Shown here: positions 1-7,053 of the stretch, piece by piece
How the letters are laid out: each line of letters opens with the position of its first letter
How positions within the stretch are numbered: position 1 is the stretch's first letter
Assembly: GCA_003666385.1 (NCBI GenBank)
Contig: QPIN01000060.1
Coordinates: forward strand, 1-64,000
Source: Methylococcales symbiont of Hymedesmia sp. n. MRB-2018
GTDB taxonomy: Bacteria > Pseudomonadota > Gammaproteobacteria > Methylococcales > Methylomonadaceae
DNA: 64,000 nucleotides
Reading direction: 5' to 3'
Program-made: the position numbers and the translations under genes
The notes under the pieces: model-generated
Databases searched by the model: none
Told to the model about the DNA's origin: nothing
The model's input: the letters and a program-made list of their open reading frames with translations, nothing else

Positions 1-125
1 TACTTGCCCAACCGTTTCAAATACCATTGAATGGTCAGAATATGCCACGGACAAGAACACGGTAAAGGTTCTCTATTTGCCGATACTTTGTAGGATGGTG
101 ACTAAGGAAAATTTAGAGTACTAAC
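1..125 (-). repeat. Cassette leader repeat, copy 1
   Basis: About 125 bp almost identical to 918-1042 and related to 1366-1488. Each copy lies directly downstream, in cassette orientation, of an attC core. This copy begins a fifth cassette that continues past the left edge. Confidence 0.9.
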
Positions 126-185
126 GCTTTAACTCACTTGCTGCGTGGCTCTATCGCGCAGTCAGGTGCAGTTTTTTGTTAGGGG
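119..185 (-). other. attC recombination site (short, about 65 bp)
   Basis: On the minus strand the site opens with CCCCTAAC (inverse core) and closes with GCGTTAGT (core). Between them are short imperfect inverted arms (TGACTGCGCG and GCCACGCAGCA). Its inverse core is the complement of GTTAGGGG, so on the plus strand it also looks like a ribosome binding site. It is the shortest attC in the window. Confidence 0.75.
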
Positions 186-192
186 TTTGTCT

Positions 193-438
193 ATGAATAT
201 AAACATTATTTGCCGAAATTGCAGGAAGCTGATTGGTGAAGCGGCATATAAAACTGATGGAGTTAATTATTACCATCATGACTGTCCTGAAGTTGGCTCT
301 GGGTATATAAATCCAATTGGCAGTGAACCATCACCAGACACAATAAACTCTACATATGTTAATGGCACCGATATGCGCATTTCATCTTCAATTGAACCAT
401 CACACATTTCTGGTTTAAATGTCATATCAAGAAAATAA
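193..438 (+). CDS. Alternative ORF with zinc-ribbon-like CxxC...HHxC motif
   Basis: This frame of 81 codons opens at ATG 193 with AGGGG 8 nt upstream; the track start at 145 lies inside the attC site. The N-terminus contains CRNC followed about 17 residues later by HHDC, the spacing of a LIM-type or other treble-clef zinc site. Past residue 30 or so it is antisense to the minus-strand cassette ORF and looks less protein-like. Either the two genes overlap tail to tail or this frame is fortuitous. Confidence 0.25.
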   Translation: MNINIICRNCRKLIGEAAYKTDGVNYYHHDCPEVGSGYINPIGSEPSPDTINSTYVNGTDMRISSSIEPSHISGLNVISRK

Positions 439-572
439 CCATTTTGTTGAGCTGTATTGCAATATATGTATTTACCAATACTGCCTTCTTTCACATATGG
501 CTCTAAAACTTTACCGAGAATCTTATATGCGTCCTCATTTAACAGAACACCACAAATACCGCCTTGGCTCAT
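276..572 (-). CDS. Cassette-encoded small protein of unknown function
   Basis: A frame of about 98 residues lies in the orientation expected for a cassette gene and starts just inside the attC core. The ORF track begins at 578. The third residue (ATG at 572) is preferred because AGGGG in the GTTAGGGG core then sits 9 nt upstream as a ribosome binding site. The protein alternates hydrophobic and acidic stretches and ends PLTYVEFIVSGDGSLPIGF... I do not recognise a family. An overlapping plus-strand ORF (193-438) competes with it; the minus frame is favoured by orientation and start context. Confidence 0.5.
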   Translation of the reverse strand: MSQGGICGVLLNEDAYKILGKVLEPYVKEGSIGKYIYCNTAQQNGYFLDMTFKPEMCDGSIEDEMRISVPLTYVEFIVSGDGSLPIGFIYPEPTSGQS

Positions 573-582
573 GTTCATATAC

Positions 583-711
583 CCCTAACGCCGAGGTAAC
601 CTGCCGCCGACTGATACGCTAAAAATAGCATAAAAACACCTAACACTCAAAATCATCAGGTTTTGTTAAATTAACTTGCGTTAGGCGGTCAGGTTGACCG
701 ACTTGTTAGTG
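583..711 (-). other. attC recombination site
   Basis: The minus-strand site runs from CACTAAC at its 5' end to GTTAGGG at its 3' end. The outer arms CTAACAAGTCGGTCAACCT and AGGTTACCTCGGCGTTAG pair imperfectly, as expected for the folded bottom-strand substrate of an integron integrase. The core lies immediately before the start codon of the next cassette's ORF. Confidence 0.85.
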
Positions 712-723
712 CGGCGATGTAAC

Positions 724-831
724 CTAATGTTTGTAAACACAACAAGTGCTACGCTCCGCTTCTTTATAAATGCTCTTTGCTGTAACAGGGCTTGGTTTCT
801 TAATGCCCGTTACTTTCAATATTTTTGACAC
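724..831 (-). CDS. Possible 35-residue cassette peptide with PSPVTAK motif
   Basis: Reading from GTG at 831 gives a peptide containing IKKPSPVTAKSIYKEAER and a stop just before the attC inverse core. The neighbouring cassette has the related in-frame string FKQPSPVTARAFESG (ending at 1208) with no ATG upstream. Conservation of the reading frame between diverged cassettes is the only evidence for coding. There is no clear ribosome binding site. Confidence 0.3.
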   Translation of the reverse strand: MSKILKVTGIKKPSPVTAKSIYKEAERSTCCVYKH

Positions 832-917
832 TAAGTTTGTCTAACAAATCATGTTTTGTAAGTACTATTTTTCTAAAACACATTAGATAACAGCGTACAA
901 CATTTTAGCCCGGTTAC

Positions 918-1042
918 TACTTGCCCAACCGTTTCAAATAGCATTGAATGGTCAGAATATGCCACGAACAAGAACACTGTGAAGGTTCTCTATTTGCCGA
1001 TACTTTGTAGGGTGGTAACTAAGGAAAATTTAGAGTACTAAC
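918..1042 (-). repeat. Cassette leader repeat, copy 2
   Basis: Second copy of the 125-bp leader, starting at the GTTAGTAC core and ending at ...GGTTGGGCAAGTAG. It differs from copy 1 at only a handful of positions. No ORF with a clear start is conserved in it, so it may hold a promoter, an untranslated leader, or simply mark cassette duplication. Confidence 0.9.
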
Positions 1043-1165
1043 GCCAAATTCAGTGGCCGCTGGCAGATATACGGTGAACTCTGCAAACACACAGAACTTT
1101 GATAAAAAATGACCTTTGAAAAAAAACCGTGCTGCCAGCGGTCGACTGGAATTTTTTGTTAGCAC
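1036..1165 (-). other. attC recombination site
   Basis: Inverse core GTGCTAAC and core GCGTTAGT are joined by clear arms: CCGCTGGCAG near one end and CTGCCAGCGG near the other, an exact 10-bp inverted repeat. The length of about 130 bp is in the range of Vibrio-type attC sites. Confidence 0.85.
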
Positions 1166-1207
1166 GACGATGGAACGTGGTGCTTGTATATATGATGAAC
1201 ATTCGAT

Positions 1208-1310
1208 TTACCCGCTTTCAAATGCTCTTGCTGTAACAGGGCTTGGTTGCTTAAACTCTATTACTTTCCATGTTTTCCAGAATGTTACTTTAAAACGATA
1301 AGGTTTTAAA
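1208..1310 (-). pseudogene. PSPVTA-motif frame in second cassette (start unclear)
   Basis: The frame ...WKVIEFKQPSPVTARAFESG ends at a TAA at 1208-1210 and parallels the peptide in the neighbouring cassette (724-831). I see no ATG or GTG with a ribosome binding site that would open it, so it may be a remnant or may not be translated. Confidence 0.25.
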
Positions 1311-1365
1311 AAGCAAGGTGTTAAAAAATACACCTACAATGTAACAAAAAATACTGCCCTGTTAC

Positions 1366-1488
1366 TACCAACCCAACCGTTTCAAATACCCTTAAAAAGT
1401 GGGAGTGCCACGAACAAGAACACGGTAAAGGTTCTCTATTTGCCGATACTTTGTAGGATGGTAACTAAGGAAAATTTAGAGTACTAAC
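1366..1488 (-). repeat. Cassette leader repeat, copy 3 (diverged)
   Basis: Third copy. The half nearest the attC core is nearly identical to the others. The distal part (...CACTCCCACTTTTTAAGGG...) has diverged before similarity resumes at GAAACGGTTGGG. Confidence 0.85.
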
Positions 1489-1569
1489 GCCGCAAATCAC
1501 CGGCGGCAAAAAGCAGAGCGAGGAACGAGCGGCGCTTTTTGCCGTCCGAGTGCATTTGCCTTGTTAGGT
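1482..1569 (-). other. attC recombination site of the first cassette
   Basis: On the minus strand the inverse core ACCTAAC contains the stop codon (TAA) of the upstream methyltransferase gene. The site ends in GGCGTTAG. Arms such as GGCAAAAAGCGCCGC and GCTTTTTGCCGCC form a strong hairpin. A gene stop inside the inverse core is typical of compact gene cassettes. Confidence 0.9.
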
Positions 1570-2295
1570 ATCTTGTTTTTCTATGCTATCTCTACATATT
1601 AGGGATGAATGATAAGTAAATAACTCTGTTGCCACAAACGGAAAAAACCTAAGCAAATATTCTTTTATATAGAAATTTATTAACCCCTTTCTTCCTTTTT
1701 GAAAAGTGTAAGTATCCTTTGATGGATTTGTTGTTAGTTGCTCTATAACTTCAAGGTTGCAAGTTTGAATCAGTCTTCGAATTGTTTTTGGTGAGTAGAA
1801 ATTAATATGCCCGACTTTATCAAAAATAAAATCCTGTGATAGCCTCAACGAATCTTCAAGCGGCATTTCTACAAAAACAAATTTGGCAATTCTCTTGGCT
1901 TCATAGAGGAGTTTTCTAGGATATTCAACATGCTCGATAACGTGACTCAATATCGCTAAGTCGAATTTTTCATTCTCATATGAAATATTGTATCCATCAA
2001 ATAGAGTGCATTCCTGTAGATTAGGAATATTTTTGTTTTTGATGGTGGCAACCCCTGTAGGTGATATTTCAAGGGCATAAAACTCTGCTGCAAATTTTAG
2101 TTCTGATAGCCTTTTCAAAATTGATCCTTCTCCAGCTCCAATTTCGATAACAGAGTTGATTGGTAGACCTTTACACAGAGTTGAAATATTTTGCGCTTTA
2201 TCTATTGCTCCAAGCCAACGCCACTCAGAATCACCCCCTTCATAGTAATCTTCATAATTACCCTTCAAATCTTCACTTATTTTAACTTCATTCAT
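1564..2295 (-). CDS. Class I SAM-dependent methyltransferase (integron cassette 1)
   Basis: This 243-residue protein has the Rossmann methyltransferase motif I (VIEIGAGEGSIL, about residues 49-60), an acidic strand 2 end (YALEIS) and the motif FDLAILSHVIEHVEYP seen in class I enzymes that methylate small molecules or sugars. The substrate cannot be inferred. The start at 2295 has GAGGG six bases upstream. The gene starts 29 bp inside the putative attI junction, and its stop codon lies within the attC inverse core, so the cassette is compact. As the integrase-proximal cassette it is the most likely to be expressed from an integron promoter. Confidence 0.8.
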   Translation of the reverse strand: MNEVKISEDLKGNYEDYYEGGDSEWRWLGAIDKAQNISTLCKGLPINSVIEIGAGEGSILKRLSELKFAAEFYALEISPTGVATIKNKNIPNLQECTLFDGYNISYENEKFDLAILSHVIEHVEYPRKLLYEAKRIAKFVFVEMPLEDSLRLSQDFIFDKVGHINFYSPKTIRRLIQTCNLEVIEQLTTNPSKDTYTFQKGRKGLINFYIKEYLLRFFPFVATELFTYHSSLICRDSIEKQDT

Positions 2296-2323
2296 TGAAT
2301 ACCCTCTTTATCTTGGTTGTGAC

Positions 2324-2330
2324 ACCTAAC
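2324..2330 (-). other. Putative attI/first-cassette junction (GTTAGGT core)
   Basis: GTTAGGT on the minus strand fits the GTTRRRY core consensus and lies between the integrase start (2472) and the first cassette gene (2295). The 140 bp between it and the integrase gene would hold attI and promoters. That stretch is very AT-rich, and I see no CTGT-N8-ACAG LexA box in it. Confidence 0.6.
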
Positions 2331-2471
2331 TATTTATTAGCTTTCACATTATACACAAATCTTAATAAAAACTAACCAATAAATATTTTAGATATATTTT
2401 ATAAATAAATATCTATAGTAATTTACTAAAAAATTCTATAATACTGCTTATATTATTATAAATAACATACT

Positions 2472-3434
2472 ATGGCTAAAAAATTATTAGAAGTTGCTAG
2501 GGATAAAATTAGACTTAAACATTATAGTTATCAAACTGAAAAGACTTATCTTGGGTGGATGAAGCGTTATGTTTTATTTCATGGTAAAAAACATCCTAAA
2601 GACATGGGTAAACTTGAAATTGAGGAGTTTTTAACTGATTTAGCGGTTAATCGTAGTGTTTCACCTAGCACTCAAAATCAAGCTTTTAATGCCTTGTTAT
2701 TTTTGTATGAGAAGGTTTTAGAGATTAGCATTAAGAATGAAAATATATCAGCTTTACGTGCTAAGGAAAAGATACATATTCCAGCGGTGCTAACAATAGA
2801 TGAGGTTAAAAGTGTTATTTTTAATTCTAAAGGAGTTTATCAATTAATGCTTAAACTTATGTATGGCTGTGGTTTGAGGATGAACGAATTACTTAGATTA
2901 AGAATTAAGGATATTGATTTTGGCTTTGATAAGGTTTGTGTATGGGATAGCAAAAGTCAGCAGGATAGAGTGTTAACCTTGCCGCAAAAAATTAAAGAAG
3001 ATTTAGGTATTCATATTGAAAATGTTAGGAAAATTCATAAGAATGATATTCTTGCTGGGTTTGGATATGTTAACTTGCCATTTGCACTTGATAAAAAATA
3101 CCCTAATGCTAATACTGAATTTAAATGGCAATATTTATTTCCGATGAATAACATTACTCAAGACCCTAGAGGAGATAAGAAAATTCGCCATCATATTTTA
3201 TCACCTACTTTTGGTCGGAATATTAAAGTAGCTGCTAGATTATCTTATATTGACAAGAAAATATCCGCACATACTTTTAGGCATTCTTATGCGACGCATT
3301 TACTGCAAAATGGCATTGATATTCGCACAATTTCTGAATTGCTTGGGCATAGGAATTTACAAACTACGATGATTTATACCCATATTGTTAAAGAGTTAAA
3401 TAAAGATGGGGTAAAAAGTCCGTTAGATTTTTAG
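2472..3434 (+). CDS. intI: Integron integrase (tyrosine recombinase, IntI family)
   Basis: The 320-residue protein has an N-terminal SAM-like core-binding domain (residues 1-90) and a tyrosine recombinase catalytic domain with GCGLRMNELLRLR (first Arg), HTFRHSYATHLL (His-x-x-Arg), LLGHRNLQTTMIYTH (His and the nucleophilic Tyr) and the C-terminal GVKSPLDF typical of IntI. The insert GFGYVNLPFALDKKYPNA...WQYLFP is the extra patch that separates integron integrases from XerC/D. It reads away from the cassette array. All catalytic residues are present, so the enzyme should be active. Its closest relatives would be chromosomal integrases of environmental Gammaproteobacteria (family knowledge). Confidence 0.93.
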   Translation: MAKKLLEVARDKIRLKHYSYQTEKTYLGWMKRYVLFHGKKHPKDMGKLEIEEFLTDLAVNRSVSPSTQNQAFNALLFLYEKVLEISIKNENISALRAKEKIHIPAVLTIDEVKSVIFNSKGVYQLMLKLMYGCGLRMNELLRLRIKDIDFGFDKVCVWDSKSQQDRVLTLPQKIKEDLGIHIENVRKIHKNDILAGFGYVNLPFALDKKYPNANTEFKWQYLFPMNNITQDPRGDKKIRHHILSPTFGRNIKVAARLSYIDKKISAHTFRHSYATHLLQNGIDIRTISELLGHRNLQTTMIYTHIVKELNKDGVKSPLDF

Positions 3435-3719
3435 AGTTGTGGGGATTAAAGGGGTACTTTGTTTTTTAGTGGTCGGCTGGGATGATTCGTTATGCCTTAT
3501 TTTACAATTGGTGTGCATAATTCCAGCAAAATTCCTGAAGGGCAACGAATGTTATACTTATGGGTTGAATTCGCCACTTATTAAATTCCTTTCATAACCT
3601 GATGTCTCAACCTGTAGTAAAACTTGTTTTGAATACACACAACAATAAAAGAAAATCTAACGATCAAATCCACTTGGTGTTATACCTAAAATTTAAATTA
3701 TTTATTAGAGGAAATTAAA

Positions 3720-4193
3720 ATGGTTAAACTCAACAGAATTACTTTTCTAATATTATGTGCATCTCTAGTTAGCTGCACAGATAATGAAATTGGCGTAATG
3801 AAGTTCCCTGATGGTCAAGTGCAACATATAGTGCGTCACGGCGAGGTTAAGTGGTTACCATGCCCTCCTCATCTGCCTGCTGGTTGTGAAATCAGTATTC
3901 TTGAAGGTCATCCTAAAAAAGCCGATCTTTTTACAGTTCGCTTCAAAGTTGATGATACTTTTTTTATGCGGTCACATACACACCCTAAAGATGAGCGAGT
4001 CACAATCATTGCAGGTAATGTTTCAGTTGCATTTGGAAGGAATGCAAAACATGAAGATGCAAAGCACTTCAAAGCTGGAGATTATTATATTAATGCAAGA
4101 AATTCGATACATACAGTCTGGATAGATTCGCCTTCAATTATTCAAATAACAGGAATAGGACCCTGGGAGGCAAATTTTGTTAATAATAAATAA
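3720..4193 (+). CDS. Cupin-domain lipoprotein
   Basis: 157 residues with a lipoprotein signal (LILCASLVSC, lipobox LVSC at about residue 19), so probably membrane anchored outside the cytoplasm. The second half carries a cupin motif: HTHPKDERVTIIAG matches the HxHx3Ex6G metal-binding box, followed by GDYYINARNSIHTVW with the second-motif histidine. Such proteins bind a metal, but the substrate is unknown. AGAGGAAATTAAAATG provides a good ribosome binding site. It stands alone between the integron and a decayed vapBC module. Confidence 0.75.
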   Translation: MVKLNRITFLILCASLVSCTDNEIGVMKFPDGQVQHIVRHGEVKWLPCPPHLPAGCEISILEGHPKKADLFTVRFKVDDTFFMRSHTHPKDERVTIIAGNVSVAFGRNAKHEDAKHFKAGDYYINARNSIHTVWIDSPSIIQITGIGPWEANFVNNK

Positions 4194-4194
4194 T

Positions 4195-4299
4195 ATGAAA
4201 ATTGGTGAAAAATGTTCATCTCTCCCTCTTTTAGATAGCCGAACACCAGATGAAATTCTAGCTATGAAAAAAATGGATTACCCACATAAATGGTTATAG
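4195..4299 (+). pseudogene. Remnant of VapB-type antitoxin (C-terminal part only)
   Basis: A 34-codon frame encodes IGEKCSSLPLLDSRTPDEIL followed by MDYPHKW. The pattern resembles the C-terminal tail of Rv0623-type VapB antitoxins, in which a CxxLPxLDxRxxDEILGYD..GLP segment is common. The N-terminal DNA-binding half is missing. The frame runs directly into the VapC-like remnant, as in intact vapBC operons. Confidence 0.6.
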
Positions 4300-4570
4300 A
4301 TTCTTAGTTTTAATAGCCATCCTTGAAGCGGAGTCTAAGGCAGAACAATTACCGAAGCTATTAAGCAAGATAAAATTCGCCTTATATCAGCAGCTTCAGT
4401 TGTAGAAACAACCATCATAATTGAAAACCGACGGAGGTAAAAAACGTGTATTTCAAATTCAAGAGGATGGTCTATTTATTTAGTTGCTGTTATAGCAGTT
4501 ATATTTGAAAAAATAACAGAAATAAACGCACAACTTACTATGGCTCCTTCTCAAGAGGTGCATAGAGTAA
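4290..4570 (+). pseudogene. Frameshifted remnant of VapC-type PIN-domain toxin
   Basis: Reading across frames recovers MVIDS, then LVLIAILEAESKAEQ, then ITEAIKQDKIRLISAASVVE with TTIIIENR, and later EKITEINAQLTMA. These follow the order of a VapC PIN domain (MVIDTSALLAIL...E..., LSAASLLEAAIVIE, ...TEEQA.LA). At least two frameshifts and several stop codons interrupt it, so it cannot make a toxin. The overlap with the VapB tail supports a dead vapBC operon. Confidence 0.65.
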
Positions 4571-4659
4571 TTCCTCATACAGATAATTCAATCTGTTGTT
4601 AAATGCAGAAAGTCATTTTCTAACAAACAAGCATTAAATCAGATTTTATCCAGAAACTT

Positions 4660-5973
4660 CTAAATATCATAAAACTTACGTTTCCGCCAAAAAGTAGCGC
4701 GACTAAAGCCTAATAATTCTGCCGCTAAATTAACTTTTCCATGGCTTTGTTTAAATGCCTGGCGAATTAAATCAACCTCTTCATCCGCAGAGATTACTGG
4801 CTTTGCTTGTATCTGCTGTATTTGAGGTTTTGATTCTCTAAATTCTGGTGGTAAATCGGCTAAATTCATGGTATTACCCTGCCCCACAACAAAAGCATAT
4901 TCCACTACATTTTGTAATTCTCTGATATTTCCTGGCCAATGATAATCCATCAATACCCGCATTGCTTTCGGATCAATTTTATCAATATGTCTTATCGCAT
5001 TATCACTATGTAAACTGATAAAATGCCAAAGTAATAAATTGATATCTTCTCTCCGTTCCCTTAGTGGGGGTATAAAAATAGGAACAACCCGTAATCTATA
5101 CATAAGATCTTCACGAAAGCGTCCTTTCTTTACCTCCTCTCTTAAAGAGCGATGAGTTGCAGCAACGATTCTGACATCTACATTAAAAGCATGATCCCCA
5201 CCCACGGGAATAAAACTTTTTTCCTGTAAAACTCTGAGTAATTTTGCTTGCAGTTCCAGAGGCAGTTCAGCTACCTCATCTAAAAAAAGCGTACCACTAT
5301 CGGCTCGCTTAAATAAACCATTATGATCCTTAATTGCACCTGTAAATGCGCCTCGCACATGACCAAAAAGTTCGCTTTCAAGAAGGTTACTCGATAAAGC
5401 TGCACAATTTACCGCTAAGAAGGGTTTGTTGTTTCGAGTGCTAATGTCGTGAATAGCCTTTGCTACTAATTCTTTCCCTGAACCACTTTCTCCTCGCACT
5501 AAAACAGTCACCTCCGTTGTCGCTGCATTTTTAATCAACTGAAACACCGGTTCCATCTTTGGTGCTCGACTCAAAATACCATGAAAATTCAGATGTGCTT
5601 GAGCAAAAGGAGGCTCAACAGATGCTTGTTCTTGTTTTTCTTTGAGCAATCCTATGGCACCAACAAAATCACCTTTTTCATTATGTAAAACTTGAGTGTA
5701 TCGGATTAACTCCATTGATTTACCCTCTTTTCTGGGCAAAAAAATGGTTTTTTCCTTAGCCTCTGAAAACTCATCAATAAGCAATTCATCTAGGCAACGA
5801 TGACCTATTGCCTGTTGCGAGCTAATACCTGAAAACTCAGCCATTTGCCCTTCCCAAAGTAGAACATTTTGCTTAGTATCAACTTTGTATATTGTCATTG
5901 AATCAAAAAAAGCGATACATGTATTTAAAAGAGCAAGGCATTCTACTTTTTCTATTGAATCAAAATTAATCAT
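4660..5973 (-). CDS. Sigma-54-dependent transcriptional activator (PAS, AAA+, Fis-type HTH)
   Basis: An enhancer-binding protein of the NtrC class. Domains in order: an N-terminal PAS-like sensor (about residues 5-120 from this start), the AAA+ domain with Walker A GESGSGKE, the sigma-54 contact loop GAFTGA and Walker [11 protein letters not shown], and a C-terminal Fis-type HTH ([21 protein letters not shown]). No receiver domain is present, so the PAS domain probably senses the signal. The ORF track starts at 6042, but the first 23 codons contain a perfect operator-like inverted repeat, so ATG 5973 is taken as the start. It is divergent from a -24/-12 promoter driving a lipoprotein and a cytochrome c peroxidase, its likely targets. 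Confidence 0.9.
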   Translation of the reverse strand: MINFDSIEKVECLALLNTCIAFFDSMTIYKVDTKQNVLLWEGQMAEFSGISSQQAIGHRCLDELLIDEFSEAKEKTIFLPRKEGKSMELIRYTQVLHNEKGDFVGAIGLLKEKQEQASVEPPFAQAHLNFHGILSRAPKMEPVFQLIKNAATTEVTVLVRGESGSGKELVAKAIHDISTRNNKPFLAVNCAALSSNLLESELFGHVRGAFTGAIKDHNGLFKRADSGTLFLDEVAELPLELQAKLLRVLQEKSFIPVGGDHAFNVDVRIVAATHRSLREEVKKGRFREDLMYRLRVVPIFIPPLRERREDINLLLWHFISLHSDNAIRHIDKIDPKAMRVLMDYHWPGNIRELQNVVEYAFVVGQGNTMNLADLPPEFRESKPQIQQIQAKPVISADEEVDLIRQAFKQSHGKVNLAAELLGFSRATFWRKRKFYDI

Positions 5974-5993
5974 CTGCTTCTGTTTTTTTACTA

Positions 5994-6031
5994 TGTTTCT
6001 ATTGAAACACATAAACGTTTCAATAGAAACA
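5994..6031. promoter_or_regulatory. Tandem palindromic operator, likely binding site of the adjacent sigma-54 activator
   Basis: TGTTTCTATTGAAAC, an 8-bp spacer, then GTTTCAATAGAAACA form a perfect 15-bp inverted repeat. Each arm is itself a palindrome of the form GTTTC-N4-GAAAC, and the two centres are 22 bp apart, about two helical turns. A further GAAAC half-site lies at 6036-6040. Placement at the activator's 5' end and about 230-270 bp upstream of a -24/-12 element fits an upstream activating sequence with autoregulation. Confidence 0.75.
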
Positions 6032-6102
6032 TTATGAAACATAACTTTACCTTAACTTAATCACAAAATATTATTACTCTATTACAAAACAATATAAATA
6101 AA

Positions 6103-6239
6103 GTAACTGCTTAGATTGCCCTCTGTTCTGTTCAAGATCAAGGCGTTCAAGAGTAAGGTGAAAGCACGGAGTTTACAAGTGTAAATGCACACTTTCAACG
6201 CGGCTATTGGACAAAATAGAGGGTAAGCTGAGTAGTTAC
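6103..6239. repeat. 137-bp palindromic-ended repeat (family A), copy 1
   Basis: It begins GTAACTGCTTAGATTGCCCTCT and ends AGAGGGTAAGCTGAGTAGTTAC, which are imperfect inverted repeats of 22 bp. The interior is closely matched by the copies at 26618-26775 and 27629-27785. It encodes nothing, and the AT-rich flanks (AATAAA/TAAATA) may include a target duplication. It sits between the operator and the -24/-12 promoter. Confidence 0.9.
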
Positions 6240-6258
6240 TAAATAAAAAAACAATGTG

Positions 6259-6276
6259 TTGGCATGATCCTAGCTA
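6259..6276 (+). promoter_or_regulatory. Sigma-54 (-24/-12) promoter
   Basis: TTGGCATGATCCTAGCTA has the obligatory GG-N10-GC spacing (GG at 6261-6262, GC at 6273-6274) with a consensus-like TTGGCAT -24 element and a weaker TAGCT -12 element. It points toward the DUF1264 lipoprotein and cytochrome c peroxidase genes. The divergent gene is a sigma-54 activator, which strengthens the call. Confidence 0.7.
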
Positions 6277-6390
6277 TCATTAACTCCGATAACTTGGATT
6301 TTTACTAAAAAAGATAAGTTGTTAACGCGTTTGATAGGGGGATTGATTGCTCAGTCCCCCTATCACTTTATACTCTTATGGAGAAAACTA

Positions 6391-6963
6391 ATGAAATTTA
6401 AAACTCTTTTGCTTAGTACCTTATTACTTTTATTAATAGCTTGTGAAACAGCAGAAACAATGTCTTTTACTACAGAAGTAAAAACATATAACGAAACATT
6501 TAATCCACGCCAAAAAGAATATCCAAATCATTTAGGTTTTAATGATTTACATATTCAGGCTATCAGGCATCTTATTCCAGATACTGACGATGTGCATGAT
6601 CCAAAACTACAGGTCATCGTGCATCATCATTGTAAAGCTTACGAAGATTCGACTTTACTTTGCTTAATGTTCCATTCTGGCATGAAAGATCAGGATAAAC
6701 CCATTGGCTTTGAATACATTATTACCACGGCACAATTTAATGCATTACCTGAAAGTGATAAAAAATACTGGCATTATCATAAAGAAGAGGTGCCAAAAGC
6801 ACATGCCACTTTCCCAGATTTGACCGCAGAAGAAGGCGCTAAATTATTACCAGCCATTAATGAAACATACGGAAAAGTGATTTATTTCCAGCAACCAGAT
6901 GACAAAATGCCATTAGGCGAACCTTATGTAGTTATTGTTCAGGATATGCCAGAACAAGATTAG
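6391..6963 (+). CDS. DUF1264 family lipoprotein
   Basis: From ATG 6391 (GGAG 8 nt upstream) the protein has 190 residues with a lipoprotein signal MKFKTLLLSTLLLLLIAC. The ORF-track start at 6319 adds 24 residues without a binding site and is unlikely. The mature part (YPNHLGFNDLHIQAIRHLIP, VHHHCKAYEDSTLLCLMFHSG, PIGFEYIIT, WHYHKEE) resembles the DUF1264/OBAP family, rich in histidines that could bind a metal; the biochemical role is unknown. It lies downstream of the -24/-12 promoter and 90 bp upstream of the cytochrome c peroxidase gene, so probably shares its regulation. Confidence 0.75.
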   Translation: MKFKTLLLSTLLLLLIACETAETMSFTTEVKTYNETFNPRQKEYPNHLGFNDLHIQAIRHLIPDTDDVHDPKLQVIVHHHCKAYEDSTLLCLMFHSGMKDQDKPIGFEYIITTAQFNALPESDKKYWHYHKEEVPKAHATFPDLTAEEGAKLLPAINETYGKVIYFQQPDDKMPLGEPYVVIVQDMPEQD

Positions 6964-7053
6964 TTGTATACCTCCGTCTCATTCTGTGTAGTAACACAGA
7001 GCTTGTCTCAGTGGAGTATGCCACCTTTACTCCACTGACTTTCAGGAATTTAG

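Larger units (their letters stand above)
1..2330 (-). mobile_element. Integron cassette array (at least four cassettes, continuing beyond the left edge)
   Basis: Four attC-like sites punctuate this region, and each cassette reads on the minus strand away from the integrase gene at 2472. Boundaries fall at GTTAG cores on the minus strand near 2330, 1488, 1042, 589 and 125. The first cassette carries a methyltransferase gene. The next two carry almost no open frame and resemble each other along their length. The fourth carries a small ORF, and a fifth begins at the left edge. Divergent integrase and cassettes match the standard integron layout. The full array length cannot be judged because the window cuts it. 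Confidence 0.85.

Noticed and set aside
419-622. Plus-strand ORF of 67 codons
   Set aside because: It overlaps the minus-strand cassette ORF and runs into the attC arms; no protein-like pattern.
1116-1301. ORF of 61 codons on the plus strand
   Set aside because: It runs through an attC site and against cassette orientation, has no binding site, and its sequence is not conserved in the homologous neighbouring cassette.
1-1500. Direct repeats considered as a CRISPR array
   Set aside because: Repeats are 125 bp long, only three in number and irregularly spaced, and there are no cas genes. They are explained as cassette leaders.
2341-2471. LexA-controlled integrase promoter
   Set aside because: I looked for CTGT-N8-ACAG in the upstream region and saw none, so SOS control is not claimed.
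3480-3590. 30-codon plus-strand ORF (MPYFTIGVHNSSK...)
   Set aside because: No homology recognised, no ribosome binding site and too short to support.
3655-3700. CTAACG...GTGTTATACC resembling another attC on the far side of the integrase
   Set aside because: The arms do not pair and the right core (GTTATAC) departs from GTTRRRY; cassettes are not expected on that side.
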